Assembly (NCBI RefSeq): GCF_008728515.1
Contig: NC_044986.1
Location: 64,097,159 to 64,161,158 of the forward strand
DNA: 64,000 nucleotides
Source: Papio anubis
Taxonomy: Eukaryota; Chordata; Mammalia; Primates; Cercopithecidae
Direction of reading: 5' to 3'
The notes beneath the pieces are model-generated. The model was not told the origin of the DNA. It searched no databases and saw only the letters and a program-made list of their open reading frames with translations. Numbering within the stretch: the first letter of the stretch is position 1; each line of letters begins with the position of its first letter. The position numbers and the translations under genes are program-made. Below, piece after piece: positions 33,563 to 46,429 of this stretch.

Positions 33563-35857
33563 GTGCGCAGGGTGCGGGCGGCCGGAACTGCGCATCTCCT
33601 CCTCCCTTTCCCCGGGCTCCTACTGGTGTGAGGTTGAGGGCGGCCGGCGACTCGGGGCAGGCTCTGCGGCGTTCCCCTCCCCACCACGGCCCTCCGCTCA
33701 GCTGCGCTCCTCCGGGGCTGCCGTTCCTGCTGCGCGAGCTGCTGGTGGATTTGCTCTTTTCCTCCGTCCGTGACCCGCCTGGGCGGCCTTGCGCTTTGCG
33801 TAGCAGCCAGGTCGGGAGACTCTCGCAGTCGCTTTAAAATAAGTTTCTCTCACCCTCTTACTCTTTTAGCATATTGGTTTTGTTAGAGCTTTTTTTTTTT
33901 TTTCTTTCCTTTTTCTTCTTTATTTTATTTTATTTTTCATTTGCTTTTCTTCACCCACCAACACACTTAAGTCTGCAACTTTTTGACTGTCCCGTTGGTC
34001 GGCGTTTTCGGTTGCTTTTTGTAAACTGACACCTGTGCAGTTTGCTGTTTTTTTTTTGAAGGTCTATATTTTTATGCCTGAAGTTACAATTTTTAAAAGT
34101 GGAAAGCTGTTTCTGTAGTCACAGCCTGTAAAATTTAAAGAACATGGCTGTTTCTGAAGATACTAAAATTCTGTAATGCAGTTAGGAGTAGGCATGGGAG
34201 AGTGATAGTACTTTTAGAGCAGTTCATATTTTATTCTAATTTTGCTCTTGTACGGTAACGGTGTTTGGGCCAAGCATACCTTTTTGTACGTAGTAATGAT
34301 ACACACATTTAACACTTCTAGCATAATGAAGCAGATATGTTGCGATTGTCATGTTCTTCAAGGTTTTTTGTTTTTTTTTTGTTTTGTTTTGTTTTGAGAC
34401 AGAGTCTTTCTCTGTCGCTAGGCTGGAGTGCAGTGGCGCGATCTCGGCTCACTGCAACCTCCGCCTGTCCCGTTCAAGCTATTCTCCTGCTTCAGCCTCC
34501 CGAGTAGCTGGGACTACAGGCACCCGCCACCACGCCCAGCTAATTTTTGTATTTTTAGCAGAGACAGGATTTCACCATGTTGGCCAGGATACTCTCGATT
34601 TCTTGACTTCGTGATTCGCCCGCATCGGCCTCCCAAAGTGCTGGGATTACCGGCGTGAGCCACCGTGCCCCGTCAGGTTTCATATTTTTGTTTCTCTCAA
34701 GGAGGAGTTTCTCTCCTTGATATGTGTTCGTCTTTATCAATACTTGGGTCAGGCCGGGCGCGGTGGCTCTTTCGTGTAACCCCAGCACTTTGGGAGGCCA
34801 AAGCGGGAGGATTTCTTGAGCCTAGGAGTTTTAGACTAGCCTGGGCAACATAGCGAGACCTCCTTTCTACTAAAAATTGAAAAAGCCGGACGTGGTGTCG
34901 CACAGCTGTAGTCCCAGCTACTGAGGTGGGAGGATTGCCCCCGAGTTTGAGGTTGCAGTGAGCTGTGATCGCGCCACTGCACTCCAGGGTGGGCGACAGA
35001 GTGAGACCTCGTCTCAAAAAAAAAGTAGTATATGCTTTTAGGGACTGGTTTAGTAAAGAGACCCTGATTTCAAGCAACACAGTTGAATATTAATTTATTA
35101 TTTACCTAATAATAATAGTGTTATTGATACTGTTTAATAGAAGAAACAATGCAGAGATACCTGTTTAGTATTATGTGAGAGTTTAACGTGCGCATTGCCA
35201 AGGTTATATTTGAATGACATTTTTGTGTAAATGCCCATTTATTAACACGTTTCACTAACGCTGTTGTTTGTGATTGATATATTCTAGCTAGATTATTTTC
35301 TTTTTTTTTTTAAAAGACGGGGTTTCGCTAAGCTGTAGTACAATGGCGCGATCTCTGCTCACCTCTCAGCCCACTGCAACTTCCGCCTCCCGGGTTCAAG
35401 CCATTCTAGTGCCGCATCCTCCTCAGTAGTTGGGATTACAGGCATGAGCCACCATGCCTGGCTAATTTTTGTATTATTGGTAGAGACGGGGGTTTCTCCT
35501 TATTGGTCAGGCTGGTCTTGAACTCCCGACCTCAGGTGATCCACCTGCCTTGGCCTCCCAGAGCTCTGCAATTACAGGCATGAGGCACCGCGCCCGGCTA
35601 TCTTTTTCTGTTTTTTAAGTAGACTTAATTTATTTTTAGATTTTGGCTGAAACTGAGTCTGAGCAGAATTCCTAAAGATGAAGAAACTGTTCCAATGAAC
35701 AGTGCAAGCTGACCCCATAGGCATTCTTTACACATGCAGTATAAATGTTAAATGCTGTACTCGATGAAAATGATTGCTCTATAACCGTTTATAGGTCTTC
35801 ATACATTTTAGGTGCATGTTGTTTTGGCAGCCTTGACTGACTTGGTTTCTTTTGCAG
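33563..35857. mobile_element. SIRT1 intron 1: content
   Basis: CpG-island tail to about 33850, then single-copy AT-rich sequence with poly-T. Alus at 34366-34675 (-), 34752-35025 (+) and 35302-35600 (-). The first two form an inverted pair under 100 bp apart. No other gene seen. Confidence 0.85.
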
Positions 35858-35974
35858 ATAACCTTCTGTTCGGTGATGAAATTATCACTAATGGTTTTCA
35901 TTCTTGTGAAAGTGATGAGGAGGATAGAGCCTCACATGCAAGCTCTAGTGACTGGACTCCAAGGCCACGGATAG
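35858..35974 (+). CDS. SIRT1: SIRT1 exon 2 (coding)
   Basis: 117 nt encoding residues 140-178 and the first base of codon 179. Acceptor tttgcag, donor GTATGG. The peptide starts DNLLFGDEIITNGF, a hydrophobic segment that overlaps a reported nuclear export signal, then an acidic/Ser-rich linker (CESDEEDRASHASSSDW) and TPRPRI. Length is a multiple of three and both ends are phase 1, so skipping would keep the frame. Confidence 0.96.
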   Translation: MTFCSVMKLSLMVFILVKVMRRIEPHMQALVTGLQGHG

Positions 35975-37820
35975 GTATGGTTCAGAGCTGTTAACTTTAG
36001 AGAGTAAATGTATGTTTTTTGATAATTTTGTTTTGAGGCAGAGTTTCGCTCTTGTTGCCCAGGCTGGAGTGCAATGGCGCAGTCTCGGCTTACCGCACCC
36101 TCCACCTTCCGTGTTCAAGTGATTCTCCTGCCTCAGCCTCCTGAGCAGCTGGGATTACAGGCATATACCGCTATGCCCGGCTAATTTTGTATTTTTAGTA
36201 GAGATGGGGTTTCACCATGTTGGTCAGGCTGGTCTTGAACTCCCGACCTCAGGTGATCCGCCCGCCTCAGCCTCCCAAAGTGCTGAGATTACAGGCATGA
36301 GCCACCTCGCCCAGCCTCATTTGTACCCTTTTTGTGTAGTGTTCTTCATCCAGTTAGAATATCTTCCTCCCTCACTTCATGTTCCTTCTTTGTTTTTTTC
36401 ACTTTATTTTACACTTACCACTTCTTGACAAGCTCTGTATCTTATTTTTTTAATTGTATTGTTTCCTGGTCTAGAATATAAGCTCGATGGGAGCAGGAAT
36501 TTTTGACTGACTTGTATACTCCTGTCTTGCCCAGTGCCTGGAAAAGTGCAGTGGCGCGTAGTCTCGTGCTCACTGCAAGCTCCACCTCCCGGGTTTACGC
36601 CATTCTCCTGCCTCAGCCTCCCGAGTAGCTGGGACTACAGGCGCCGCCACCACGCCCGGCTAATTTTTTGTATTTTTAGTAGAGACGGGGTTTCACCGTG
36701 TTAGCCAGGATGGTCTCGATCTCCTGACCTCGTGATCCGCCCGCCTCGGCCTCCCAAAGTGCTGGGATTACAGGCTTGAGCCACCGCGCCCGGCCGCATT
36801 ATCAGTTTTTTTATACCAAAGGTATAACATAACCATCTTGAAAGTGGATCTTTTGGCCGGGCGCGGTGGCTCAAGCCTGTAATCCCAGCACTTTGGGAGG
36901 CCGAGATGGGCGGATCACGAGGTCAGGAGATCGAGACCATGCTGGCTAACACGGTGAAACCCCGTCTCTACTAAAAAATACAAAAAATTAGCCGGGCGAG
37001 TGGCGGGCGCCTGTGGTCCCAGCTACTGGGGAGGCTGAGGCGGGAGAATGGCGTGAACCCGGGAGGCGGAGCTTGCAGTGAGCTGAGATCCGGCCACTGT
37101 ACTCCAGCCTGGGCGACAGAGCGAGACTCCGTCTCCAAAAAAAAAAAAAAAAAAAAAAAGAAAGTGGATCTTTTTATGTTCTCACTCTTACAAATGGCTT
37201 GACTATTTAAACAGTGAAGATCAGTTTCTCTTTGGTGTCTGATTTATTTATTAATTTTTTTTGGTTTTCTCAAGCTAGGGAGCTGGTTTGAGCAATTTCA
37301 GGGTAAAAGAAAATGATTAATTCTCAGAACATCAACATTGTATGTATTATCTTGGAAGATTGGTTAAGATCAAATTGAAAAATTACCGGAAAAAAATTAA
37401 GATGGCAGTTATGTATAGATTTTCATTTATTTTTCCTGTGTGGTTTTAATGATAAGTAATACAGGCTTTTAGGACTGGTAAGATCTTTTCTGTGTTGATT
37501 TGTAGAACCCTTTGGTAAATACTTTTGTTACTGTGTATTTCTAGGTATTAACCATAAGAACTTAATTCTAGTTGTTAATTAGACTCTTAAAATATATACT
37601 TATAGCTCAAGGGGGTCTTCCCAACTCTTGATTAGATCTTCCTAATCTCATTGGGATATAGCATTAATTTTGAGGGTGTACTGAGAATAGAATACCATTA
37701 AATTGCATTTTCTTACTTTGCAAAAAACCCTCACAGGTTACTAACTCATTACTTCAGAAAATAAATGAGATTTTTAGTTACTTGATAAGTTGACTTTAAG
37801 TCTTTTCCCCCTTATTGTAG
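35975..37820. mobile_element. SIRT1 intron 2: content
   Basis: Alu 36025-36318 (-). L2-like 3' end about 36460-36550 ('agaatataagctcgatggg', 'cccagtgcctgg'), into which a minus AluY lacking its poly-A end is joined (36546-36796). Young AluY 36855-37160 (+) with target duplication 'gaaagtggatctttt' (about 36839 and 37162). 37165-37820 is single-copy-like. Confidence 0.85.
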
Positions 37821-38062
37821 GTCCATATACTTTTGTTCAGCAACATCTTATGATTGGCACAGATCCTCGAACAATTCTTAAAGATTTATTGCCGGAAACA
37901 ATTCCTCCACCTGAGTTGGATGATATGACACTGTGGCAGATTGTTATTAATATCCTTTCAGAACCACCAAAAAGGAAAAAACGAAAAGATATTAATACAA
38001 TTGAAGATGCTGTGAAATTACTGCAAGAGTGCAAAAAAATTATAGTTCTAACTGGAGCTGGG
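37821..38062 (+). CDS. SIRT1: SIRT1 exon 3 (coding): activator-binding domain and start of catalytic core
   Basis: 242 nt, residues 179-259. It holds the three-helix STAC-binding domain (about 180-226). Glu226 corresponds to human Glu230, the residue needed for small-molecule activation. Then comes a second nuclear-localisation signal, PPKRKKRK (227-234), and the helix leading to the Rossmann strand KKIIVLTGAG (250-259), whose GAG binds NAD+. Acceptor attgtag; donor GTATGT. The catalytic core continues in exon 4. Confidence 0.97.
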
Positions 38063-40991
38063 GTATGTAAGACTAGTAAATGTGGGAAGTCGTATATGTA
38101 TTTTCTCATGCCTTTTCCAAGTAGGAAGCATTTTTCTGGTTTAGAAAGATTTATCCTTACGTGATAATGGATGTTTGGAAACTGCCAAAAACTGAGTGCA
38201 GCAGCAGTTGCTAAATTAGTTCAGATTTTTAAAACCTCTCCAACAGCCTTAAAAAAATATTTGCTTCTGCTTATTTATAGCACACTGGGTAAATGGAGTT
38301 AAGGCAAGACTTTTACCTGCATTTTATTACAGCTCCTAAAGGAGATGCAGGGAATTGAAACTGCTTTTGTTAAGGCATGTCAGAGTCTGATAGAGAAATT
38401 GGCTATTTGTTCGATCTTTATGAGAAACTGGAAACCTACTTGGTATTCACAAGTGAAAAACTTAATGTTGGGAAGATAACAGATTCCTGCCTTCCCTTCG
38501 TTTTAATTAAGATGATGTGATTGTGGCGACATTTTCTCTTTGATCTACGTTAGGGTTGCAGCTAATTAGTTACCTAAGGCTATTGCATAGTGTGTGTTTT
38601 ATGCAGAGTATATTACATGTTAGCAGCCAGAGCAACTGCTGTAAAATTTTGTCCTGTTTTCTGCTGTTCCGAGTTGTGAAAGGGTGTTGCATAATCTTAG
38701 ATGATCATCAGGAGAATGTTTTGCTCACAGATAACGATGTAGACAAGTTTGTTTAACTTGCATTGACCTTGACTCCAGGTCAAATTGGAGTCAACTCTGG
38801 TAAGATGATGAAACAATAACTTCTGGAATCGCTATCTGAAATGTCAGGATTTTTTTGTACGATTAGTGCATAAGTCTCCAAATAAATGAATAATTGAAAT
38901 ATTACACACTTTTTTTTTTTTTTTTTTTTGGATACAGTGTCTTGCTGTGTTGCCCTGGCTGGAGTGCAGTGGTGCCATCATGGCTCACTGCAACCTCAGC
39001 GTCTCCTGGCCTGTACAGTGTTTGTTTCCTTTTTTTTTTTTTTTCAAGAGAGACAGAGTCTTGTTCTGTTGCCCAGGCTGGTGGAGTGCAGTGGCGCAGT
39101 CTTTTGGCTCACTGCAACCTCTGCCTCCCGGGTTCAAGCAGTTCTCTTGCCTCAGCCTCCCGAGTAACTGGGATTACAGGCACACGCCACCACACCCAGC
39201 TAATTTTTGTATTTTTAGTAGAGACAGGGTTTCGCCATATTGGCCAGGCTGGTCTCAAACTCCTGACTTCGTGATCCGCCTGCCTTGGCCTCCCAAAGCG
39301 CCAGGATTACAGGCGTGATCCACCGCGCCTGGCTATACATTGTTTTTTTAATGAAAATAGAAAATTGTAGTATTGAGGTAATAGAATCCTAACTAAAGGA
39401 GCAATTTCTTTGGAATTATTTTTCTGTAATAGAAATTCTTGGCTGGTGGAGTGCCTCATGCATGTAATTCCAGCACTTTGGGAGGCTAAAGTGGGAGGAT
39501 CACTTGAGCCCTGGAGTTCGAGATCACCCTGCGCAACATAGACCCTGTCTCTACAAAAAATTAGCCTGGTGTGCTCGTGTGTACTTGTAGTCCCAGCTAC
39601 TCAGGAGGCTGAGGTGGGAGGATTGCTTGAGCCGGAAAAGTTGAGGCCACAGTGAGCCATGATGGCACCACTGCACTCCAAGGCCTGGCATTAGAGCGAA
39701 AGTGTCTTAAAAAAAAAACAAAAGGCCAGGCACGGTGGCTCACACCTGTAAGCCCAGTATTTTGGGAGGCCGAGGTGGGCAGATCACAAGGTCAGGAGAT
39801 TGAGACCATCCTGGCTAACACGGTGAAACCCCGTCTCTACTAAAAATACAAAAAATTATCCCTGCGTGGTGGCGGGCGCCTGTAGTCCCAGCAGCTCGGG
39901 AGGCTGAGGCAGGAGAATGGTATGAACCTGGGAGGTGTAGCTTGCAGTGAGCTGAGATCGTGCCACTGCACTCCAGACTGGACAATAGAGCAAGACTCCG
40001 TCTCAAAAAAAAAAAAAATTCTTCCCTACTTTCTCCTTAAAATAATTTATTGAAATGGTTTATTTTCTTCTCAAATTGTATTTGCTTTAATTTGTTGGCT
40101 AAATGCTTAAAAGGCTTAAAATTAGCCTGACTTAAAAATTCCTGGCCGGGCGCGGTGGCTCAAGCCTGTAATCCCAGCACTTTGGGAGGCAGAGACGGGC
40201 GGATCACGAGGTCAGGAGATCGAGACCATCCTGGCTAACGCAGTGAAACCCCGTCTCTACTAAAAAAATACAAAAAAAATAGCCGGGCGAGGTGGCGGGC
40301 GCCTGTAGTCCCAGCTACTCGGGAGGCTGAGGCAGGAGAATGGCGGGAACCCGGGAGGTGGAGCTTGCAGTGAGCCGAGATCGCGCCACTGCACTCCAGC
40401 CTGGGCTAAAGAGCGAGACTCCGTCTCAAAAAAAAAAAAAAAAAAAATTCCTTATTTGTGTTAAAGATGGAATATGAGGTGTATTTAATTCTACTCAGTT
40501 ATTTGGGAGTTTTATTTCTGAAATAAGGGTAGGATTGTATTTTTATTTTTTATTTATTTATTTATTTATTTTTTGAGACAGTGTTTCACTCTTTTTGCCC
40601 AGGCTGGAGTGCAATGGCGCGATCTCGGCTCACCGCAACCTCCGCCTCCTGGGTTCAAGCGATTCTCCTGCCTCAGCCTCCCGAGTAGCTGGGATTACAG
40701 GCATGTGCCACCACCCCGGCTAATTTTGTATTTTTAGTAGAGACGGGGTTTCTCCATGTTGGTCAGGCTGGTCTTGAACTCCCGACCTCAGGTGATCCAC
40801 CTGCCTCGGTCTCCCAAAGTGCTGGGATTACAAGCGTGAGCCACCGCACCCGGCGTATTTTTATTTCTTAAAAGACGTTTCATTCTAAAATTTTCTTTCT
40901 CAACTCTTAGCTAATTATATGGTAAGAGAGCTAGCTAGTTCCTATAAAGGTAGAAGATTTAATTTTACAAATTATGCCATGCACATTTTAG
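38063..40991. mobile_element. SIRT1 intron 3: content
   Basis: 38063-38905 is single-copy-like. Alus: 38910-39005 (-, partial) abutting 39030-39335 (-); 39439-39722 (+, old); 39724-40018 (+); 40142-40447 (+, young AluY, target string 'aaaaattcct'); 40545-40855 (-, flanks repeat 'gtatttttattt'), which ends about 137 bp before exon 4. Confidence 0.85.
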
Positions 40992-41144
40992 GTGTCTGTT
41001 TCATGTGGAATACCTGACTTCAGGTCAAGGGATGGTATTTATGCTCGCCTTGCTGTAGACTTCCCAGATCTTCCAGATCCTCAAGCGATGTTTGATATTG
41101 AATATTTCAGAAAAGATCCAAGACCATTCTTCAAGTTTGCAAAG
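40992..41144 (+). CDS. SIRT1: SIRT1 exon 4 (coding): NAD+-binding loop
   Basis: 153 nt, exactly 51 codons, residues 260-310. It contains the flexible cofactor-binding loop GIPDFRSRDGIY and the following helices to FFKFAK. Both ends are phase 0. Acceptor attttag, donor GTACTA. A minus Alu ends about 137 bp upstream and a plus Alu starts about 740 bp downstream, giving an inverted pair around this single exon. Skipping it would remove the NAD+ loop in frame and inactivate the enzyme. Confidence 0.97.
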
Positions 41145-44100
41145 GTACTATGAACTCTTCTGGTTGTTTCTTTGGCTTTCTCTCATGAAAATGTATTTTG
41201 TTCATATATAGCCACCTTAAGGTTATCATTCATTGTTTAGTAAAGTGGATGCTGCTACTGTGGCGGAGGAAGATCACTCATTATGGCCAGAATTCCCTTA
41301 TTCCTAGAGAAGGACTATCATCTACTTCATTTTAGAGTGAGCTTATTTTCAAAGAGACAGTTTCATATTTTTAAAATTTGCCCTTCAGCAATGGTCATTA
41401 TTCTGCCTGGGCTTTTTAAAGAAGTTTGTACACCATATAAAAGTAACATAACTTGTGATTTTTAATATTTTATTAGAGATTGTAAAGGCGTTATAACATC
41501 ACTTTGGTGTTCTGTAGTCAAATTTTAACAAGGATGTGCCTGAAAAATCATTTCTAATTAGAGAATGGGAAGATTCTTGGGTTGCATTGTTGTCAACAAA
41601 TTGCAGAGGAGCCTTATTCTGTATAGTTGCACTGTCCAGTTCAGAAGCCACTAGCCACATGTGGCTGTTGAGTACTTGAAATATATTTACATGTGCAATA
41701 AGCGTAAAAGATGTATCAGATTTTAGAGATCCAGTATGGAAAATACAAAGTATTTCATTAGTTTTATTTATCAAATGTTAAACAAATATTGGTTTTTATA
41801 TGGAAAAAATACTTTTTAAAATTAATTTTGAATTCTTACTTTTGAAGTACTTTTGATACTGGGTTAAATAAAATGTATTTTGGGCTGTGCATGTTGCATC
41901 ATGCCTGTAATTTCAGCACTTTGGGAGGCCAAGGTAGGAGGATCAGTTGAGCCCAGAAGTTTGAGACCAGCCTGAGCAACATAATGAGACTCCGTCTCTA
42001 CAAAATAAATAATAAAATTTGCTGAGCATGGTGGTGTGCACCTGTAGACCTAGCCACTCAGGAGTCTGAGGTGGGAAGATCCCTTAAGCTCAGGAGCTCA
42101 AGACTCGAAGTGAATGATGATCTGCTACTGCATTCCACCCTGGGCAACAGAGCAAGAGTGTTTCAAAAATATATGTATATTTTTTGAAGTTTTTACTTTT
42201 TCTTTTCTTTTTTTTTTTTGAGATGGAGTCTTGCTCTGTTGCCCAGGCTGGAGTGCAATGGCATGATCTTGGCTCATCACAACCTTTGCCTCCCAGGTTC
42301 AAGTGATTCTCCTGCCTCAGCCTCCCGAGTAGCTGGGATATTACAGGTGCATGCCACCATGCCCAGCTAATTTCTGTATTTTTAGTAGAGACAGGGTTTC
42401 ACCAAGTTGGCCAGGATGGTCTTGAACCCCTGACTTCCAGTGATCCACCTGCCTCTGCCTCCCAAAGCGCTAGGATTACAGGCGTGAGCCACCGTGCCTG
42501 GGCAAAGTTTTCACCGTAATGTAGTTACTAAAGGAAACAAAGTTATATGTATGTCTCACATTATATACCTGTTGTACAGCTTTGCTTTAGCGTATAAAGT
42601 TTAATAATGCATTATACCATTCTCAAGAGATTTAGTCATTAGAAAACTTTTCTTTCCTGTATTTTAGTCTTTTGGAAAGAAATTACAAAATTTGTTATTG
42701 TTAAACTTGGAGGTACATATACTTGAAAGAGTCACTTTATTTTATGTAAGTACCGGGATACATGTGCAGAATACGCAGGTTTGTTACATAGGTGTACATG
42801 TGCCATGGTGGTTTGCTGCATCTGTCAACCTGTCATCTAGGTTTTAAGCCCCACATGCATTAGATATTTGTCCTAATGCTCTTCCACCCCTTGTCCCCAC
42901 CTCCTGACAGGCCCCAGTGTGTGGTGTTCCCCACCCTGTGTCCATGTGTTCTCATTACTCAATTTTCACTTATGAGTGAGGACATGCTGTGTTTGGTTTT
43001 CTGTTCCTTGTGTTAGTTTGCTGAGGATGATGGCTTCCAGCGAGAGAATCTTGTATTACTGGCTTTTTTCCCCCTTAATCGTTAGAAAATGTGAATAGGG
43101 ACGACTTTAATGAATCCAGAAGTTAATGAACCTAGTTGTTTTTTTTTTTGAGATGGAGTCTCGCTCTGTTGCCCAGGCTGAAGTGCGGTGGCGTGATCTC
43201 CGCTCACCACACAACCTCCACCTCCCGAGTTCAAGCGATTCTCCTGCCTCAGCCTCCCGAGTTGTTGGGACTACAGGCGCATGCTGCCATGCCAGGCCAA
43301 TTTTTGTATTTTTGGTAGAGATGGGGTTTCACTATGTTGGCCAGGTTGGTCTCGAACTTCTGACCTTGTGATCCGCCCATCTCAGCCTCCCAAAGTGCTG
43401 GGATTACAGGTGCCAGGCACCGTGCCCGGCCAGTGAACCTAAATTTTAGCTAAACGGTGGCCTCATCTACTTTCCGACCATGTGGTGTATTTACCTGACT
43501 ACAAGAGAAGCTCTGCTAATTCAGGATAAATTGTGTTACTTAAATTGGTGACTGTCTTTAAAGAAAAGTAATTTTTTGGATGCAGTGGCTCACGCCTATA
43601 ATCCCAGTGCTTTGGGAAGCTGAGATAGGAAGATCTCTTGAACTCAGGAGTTTGAGACCAGCCTGGGCAACATAGTGAGACCCTGTCACTACACCCCCCC
43701 GCCCCATGTAATTTTTGTTTTATCCAGGTTGTGGTACATTAAATGGGCATTAGTGTAAAGTGGGAAAATTATATTATAAATTCTTGAATATGATTACTAA
43801 ACTGAATTTGAAAAGTTTTCAGGCTATCGAGAATTTTTAATTTAAAACTTACAATTTGAACTTTTTACTTCATATATCCGTAATAACGATGGTCATCTAT
43901 ATCTAGCTTTTAGAGCAGACAACTGGTTCATACCTGGATTGAATAAATAAAGTTATTTTTTGTTAATTATGGATTAGTGAAGATTTACTGTTTTAACCTA
44001 CTCTTGCTAGTGGCACTGCCGCATGGTTTTGAAGACCGGTGAAATATGACTTAAAGGTTTCTTGAATTGGAGCTAGGACACTGGCATTATGAAATCTCCA

Positions 44101-45630
44101 TGTAGCACAGACATTGACACTATCAGAAGATCAGCAAGTAACTAGAACTTACTTTGATCTTAAATCTAACTACAAAAACTTGATTCACTAGTTATGGAGA
44201 ATACATTTTTTATTGTTAAACTGAAAAAAGATTCAATCACTTATAAGATGTAACCTCTTCTAATCCTGTTTATATACATTTATTTATTATTATTATTTTT
44301 TGAGATGGAGTCTTACTCTGTTGCCAGGCTGTAGTGCAGTGGCGCGATCTTGGCTCCCTGCAACCTCCACCTCCCGGGTTCAAGCAATTCTCTTGCCTCA
44401 GCCTCCCAAGTAGCTGGGACTACAGGCACATGCCACCATGATCAGTATTTTTAGTAGAGATGGGTTTTACCATGTTGGCAAGGATGGGTCTCGTGACCTC
44501 GTGATCGGCCTGTTTCAGCCTCCCAGTGTGTTGGGATTATAGGTGTGAGCCACCACGTCCAGCTGATTAATTTTGCTTTTCTGAGTTTTCATTTATGGTA
44601 ATGGTTAAAGCAGCTAGCCTTTACAATTATTATTCACATATAATTCTTTGTCTGTCTTTTAATTCTCACACTGGTAACTGACTAAAAAAAAGAAAGCTTC
44701 TAGGCCGGGCACAGTGGCCCACACCTGTAATCCCAGCACTTTGGGAGGCTGAGGTGGGTGGATCACCTCAGGTCAGGAGTTCAAGACCAGCCTGGCCAAC
44801 ACAGCAAAACCCTGTCTCTAATAAAAAATACAAAAATCAGCCAGGCGTGGTGGCAGGCGCTTGTCATCCCAGCTACACGGGAGGCTGAGATGAGGAGAAT
44901 TGCTTGAACCCAGGAGGCAGAGGTTGCAGTGAACCAATATTGTTTAAGGAGAAATAAGTAAGGACAAAGAGTGTGGGGGATAGTACCCTGAAACAGAGGA
45001 TGGGGAGGGTATGTAAATATTACCAATATTTTACTGAATTTGTAAATATTACAAGAACAGAATACTTACAGGATAACCTAAGCTTTTTTGTGAGTCAGTG
45101 TACTAGGCAGAAAGTTCACTAAAATGGTTTTTGATTTTTGCTACTTATGAGAAAACATTAAAAATGAAGCCATGAAAAGAGAAAATATTGGTGAAATTTA
45201 GATACTTCGGAAGGAAAGAATTTCTATACCATCTATTATATCATTGATTGTGATTATTGAGAATGAACTTAAATTTTTTTTTGGGGGGGAAGACAGAGTT
45301 TTGCTCTTGTCACCCAGGCTGGAGTGCAGTGGTGGGATCTCGGCTCACTGCAACCTTCGTGTCTGGAGTTCAAGCAATTCTGCCTCAGCCTACTGAGTAG
45401 CTGGGATTGCAGGTGCCCACCACCACGCCCAGCTAATTTTTGTTATTTTAGTAGAGATGGGGTTTCACCATGTTGGTCAGGCTGGTCTTAAACTCCTGAC
45501 CTCAGGTGATCCTCCTGCCTAGGCCAAAGTGCTGGGATTACAGGCGTGAGCCCCCCCCATGCCCAGCCCTTAAATTTCATTTAGACTGGAAATTTCAAGT
45601 AATGGAGAGGTGTGTTAAAGAAGTTATAAG
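41145..45630. mobile_element. SIRT1 intron 4, first part: repeats
   Basis: 41620-41880 resembles an old hAT-type MER element ('agccactagccacatgtgg'). Alus: 41882-42175 (+, old), 42199-42505 (-), 43137-43432 (-), 43574-43700 (+, single arm), 44290-44570 (-), 44703-44945 (+, truncated), 45270-45568 (-). A minus-strand L1 3' end lies at 42745-43060 ('gcaggtttgttacatagg', 'gtgtccatgtgttctcatt'). 43705-44285 is single-copy-like. Confidence 0.8.
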
Positions 45631-45639
45631 AAGTTATTG

Positions 45640-46425
45640 CTCTGTTACAGCAGTTTCTTAAATTTGGCACTATTGACATTTTGGGCTGGATTTTTTTTTT
45701 TTTTTTCCCCGAGACAGTTTTACTCTGTCAAGCCATCACAGCTCATTGCAGCCTTGAACTCCTGGGCTCCTGCTTGAGCCTCCTGAGTAGCTGAGACCGT
45801 AGGCACGTACTGCATACCTAGCTAAATGTTTTTTTTTGACTTTTTTTTTTTTTTTTTTTGGTAGAGTCAGGTTTTCACTATGTTGTCCAGGCTGGTCTTG
45901 AAATCCTGGGTTCAAGCGATCCTCCTGCTTAGCCTTACAAAGTGTTGGAATTATAGGCATAAGCCACTGCACCCGGCCTTGGGCTGATATTTATTTGCTG
46001 TGGGGAACTTTCCTGTGCGTTGTAGAACGTTTGTCAATATCCCTGACCGGCCAGGTGCAGCGGCTCACACCTGTAATCTCAGCACTTTGGGAGGCTGAGG
46101 TGGGCAGATCACTTGAGGCTGGAAGTTCAGAAGAGACCAGCCTGGCCAACATGGTGAAACCCTGTCTCTACTAAAGATACAAAAATTAGCCAGGTGTGGT
46201 GGTGCATGCTGAGGCATGAGAATCACTTGAACTCAGGAGGCTGAGTTTGCTGTGAGCCAAGATTGCGCCACTGTACTCCAGCCTGGGTGACAGAGCAAGA
46301 ATTTGTCTCAAAAAAACAAAACAAAACAAAAATCCCTGGCCTCCACCTACGAAATGCCATTTGTATCCCCACCCCAAGTCCTGATGATAAAAAATGTCTT
46401 CAAAATGTTCCTTGTGAATTACTCA
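45640..46425 (-). mobile_element. MER5A-like element split by two Alus
   Basis: Three pieces (about 45648-45690, 45978-46047 and 46334-46425) join as a minus-strand MER5A: 'ggcactattgacattttggg', 'tttgctgtggggaac', 'cctccacctacgaaatgcc'. Alus at 45688-45978 (-) and 46047-46330 (+) separate them. Confidence 0.7.
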
Positions 46426-46429
46426 TTGA

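Larger units (their letters stand above)
32870..33900. promoter_or_regulatory. SIRT1: SIRT1 CpG-island promoter
   Basis: GC content and CpG density rise sharply from about 32870, span the transcription start and exon 1, and fall off by about 33850 in intron 1. Within it lie two GTCACGTGAC palindromes, GC boxes (33008-33023 and 33026-33033) and a TATA-like TTTAAAT (33047-33053), about 45 bp before the expected start. The layout is that of a housekeeping-type promoter. E-box factors and SP1-type proteins are the obvious candidate binders from sequence alone. Confidence 0.85.

Noticed and set aside
33363..33773. Long open frames on both strands across SIRT1 exon 1 (e.g. 32861-33595 and 33034-33687 minus, 32969-33631 plus)
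   Set aside because: GC-rich, stop-poor composition of a CpG island produces Arg/Pro/Ala-rich frames. Only the frame from 33145 matches SIRT1.
35812..35994. A start codon just before exon 2
   Set aside because: The frame runs through the intron 1 acceptor. Exon 2 joins exon 1 in phase 1, so no separate start is needed.
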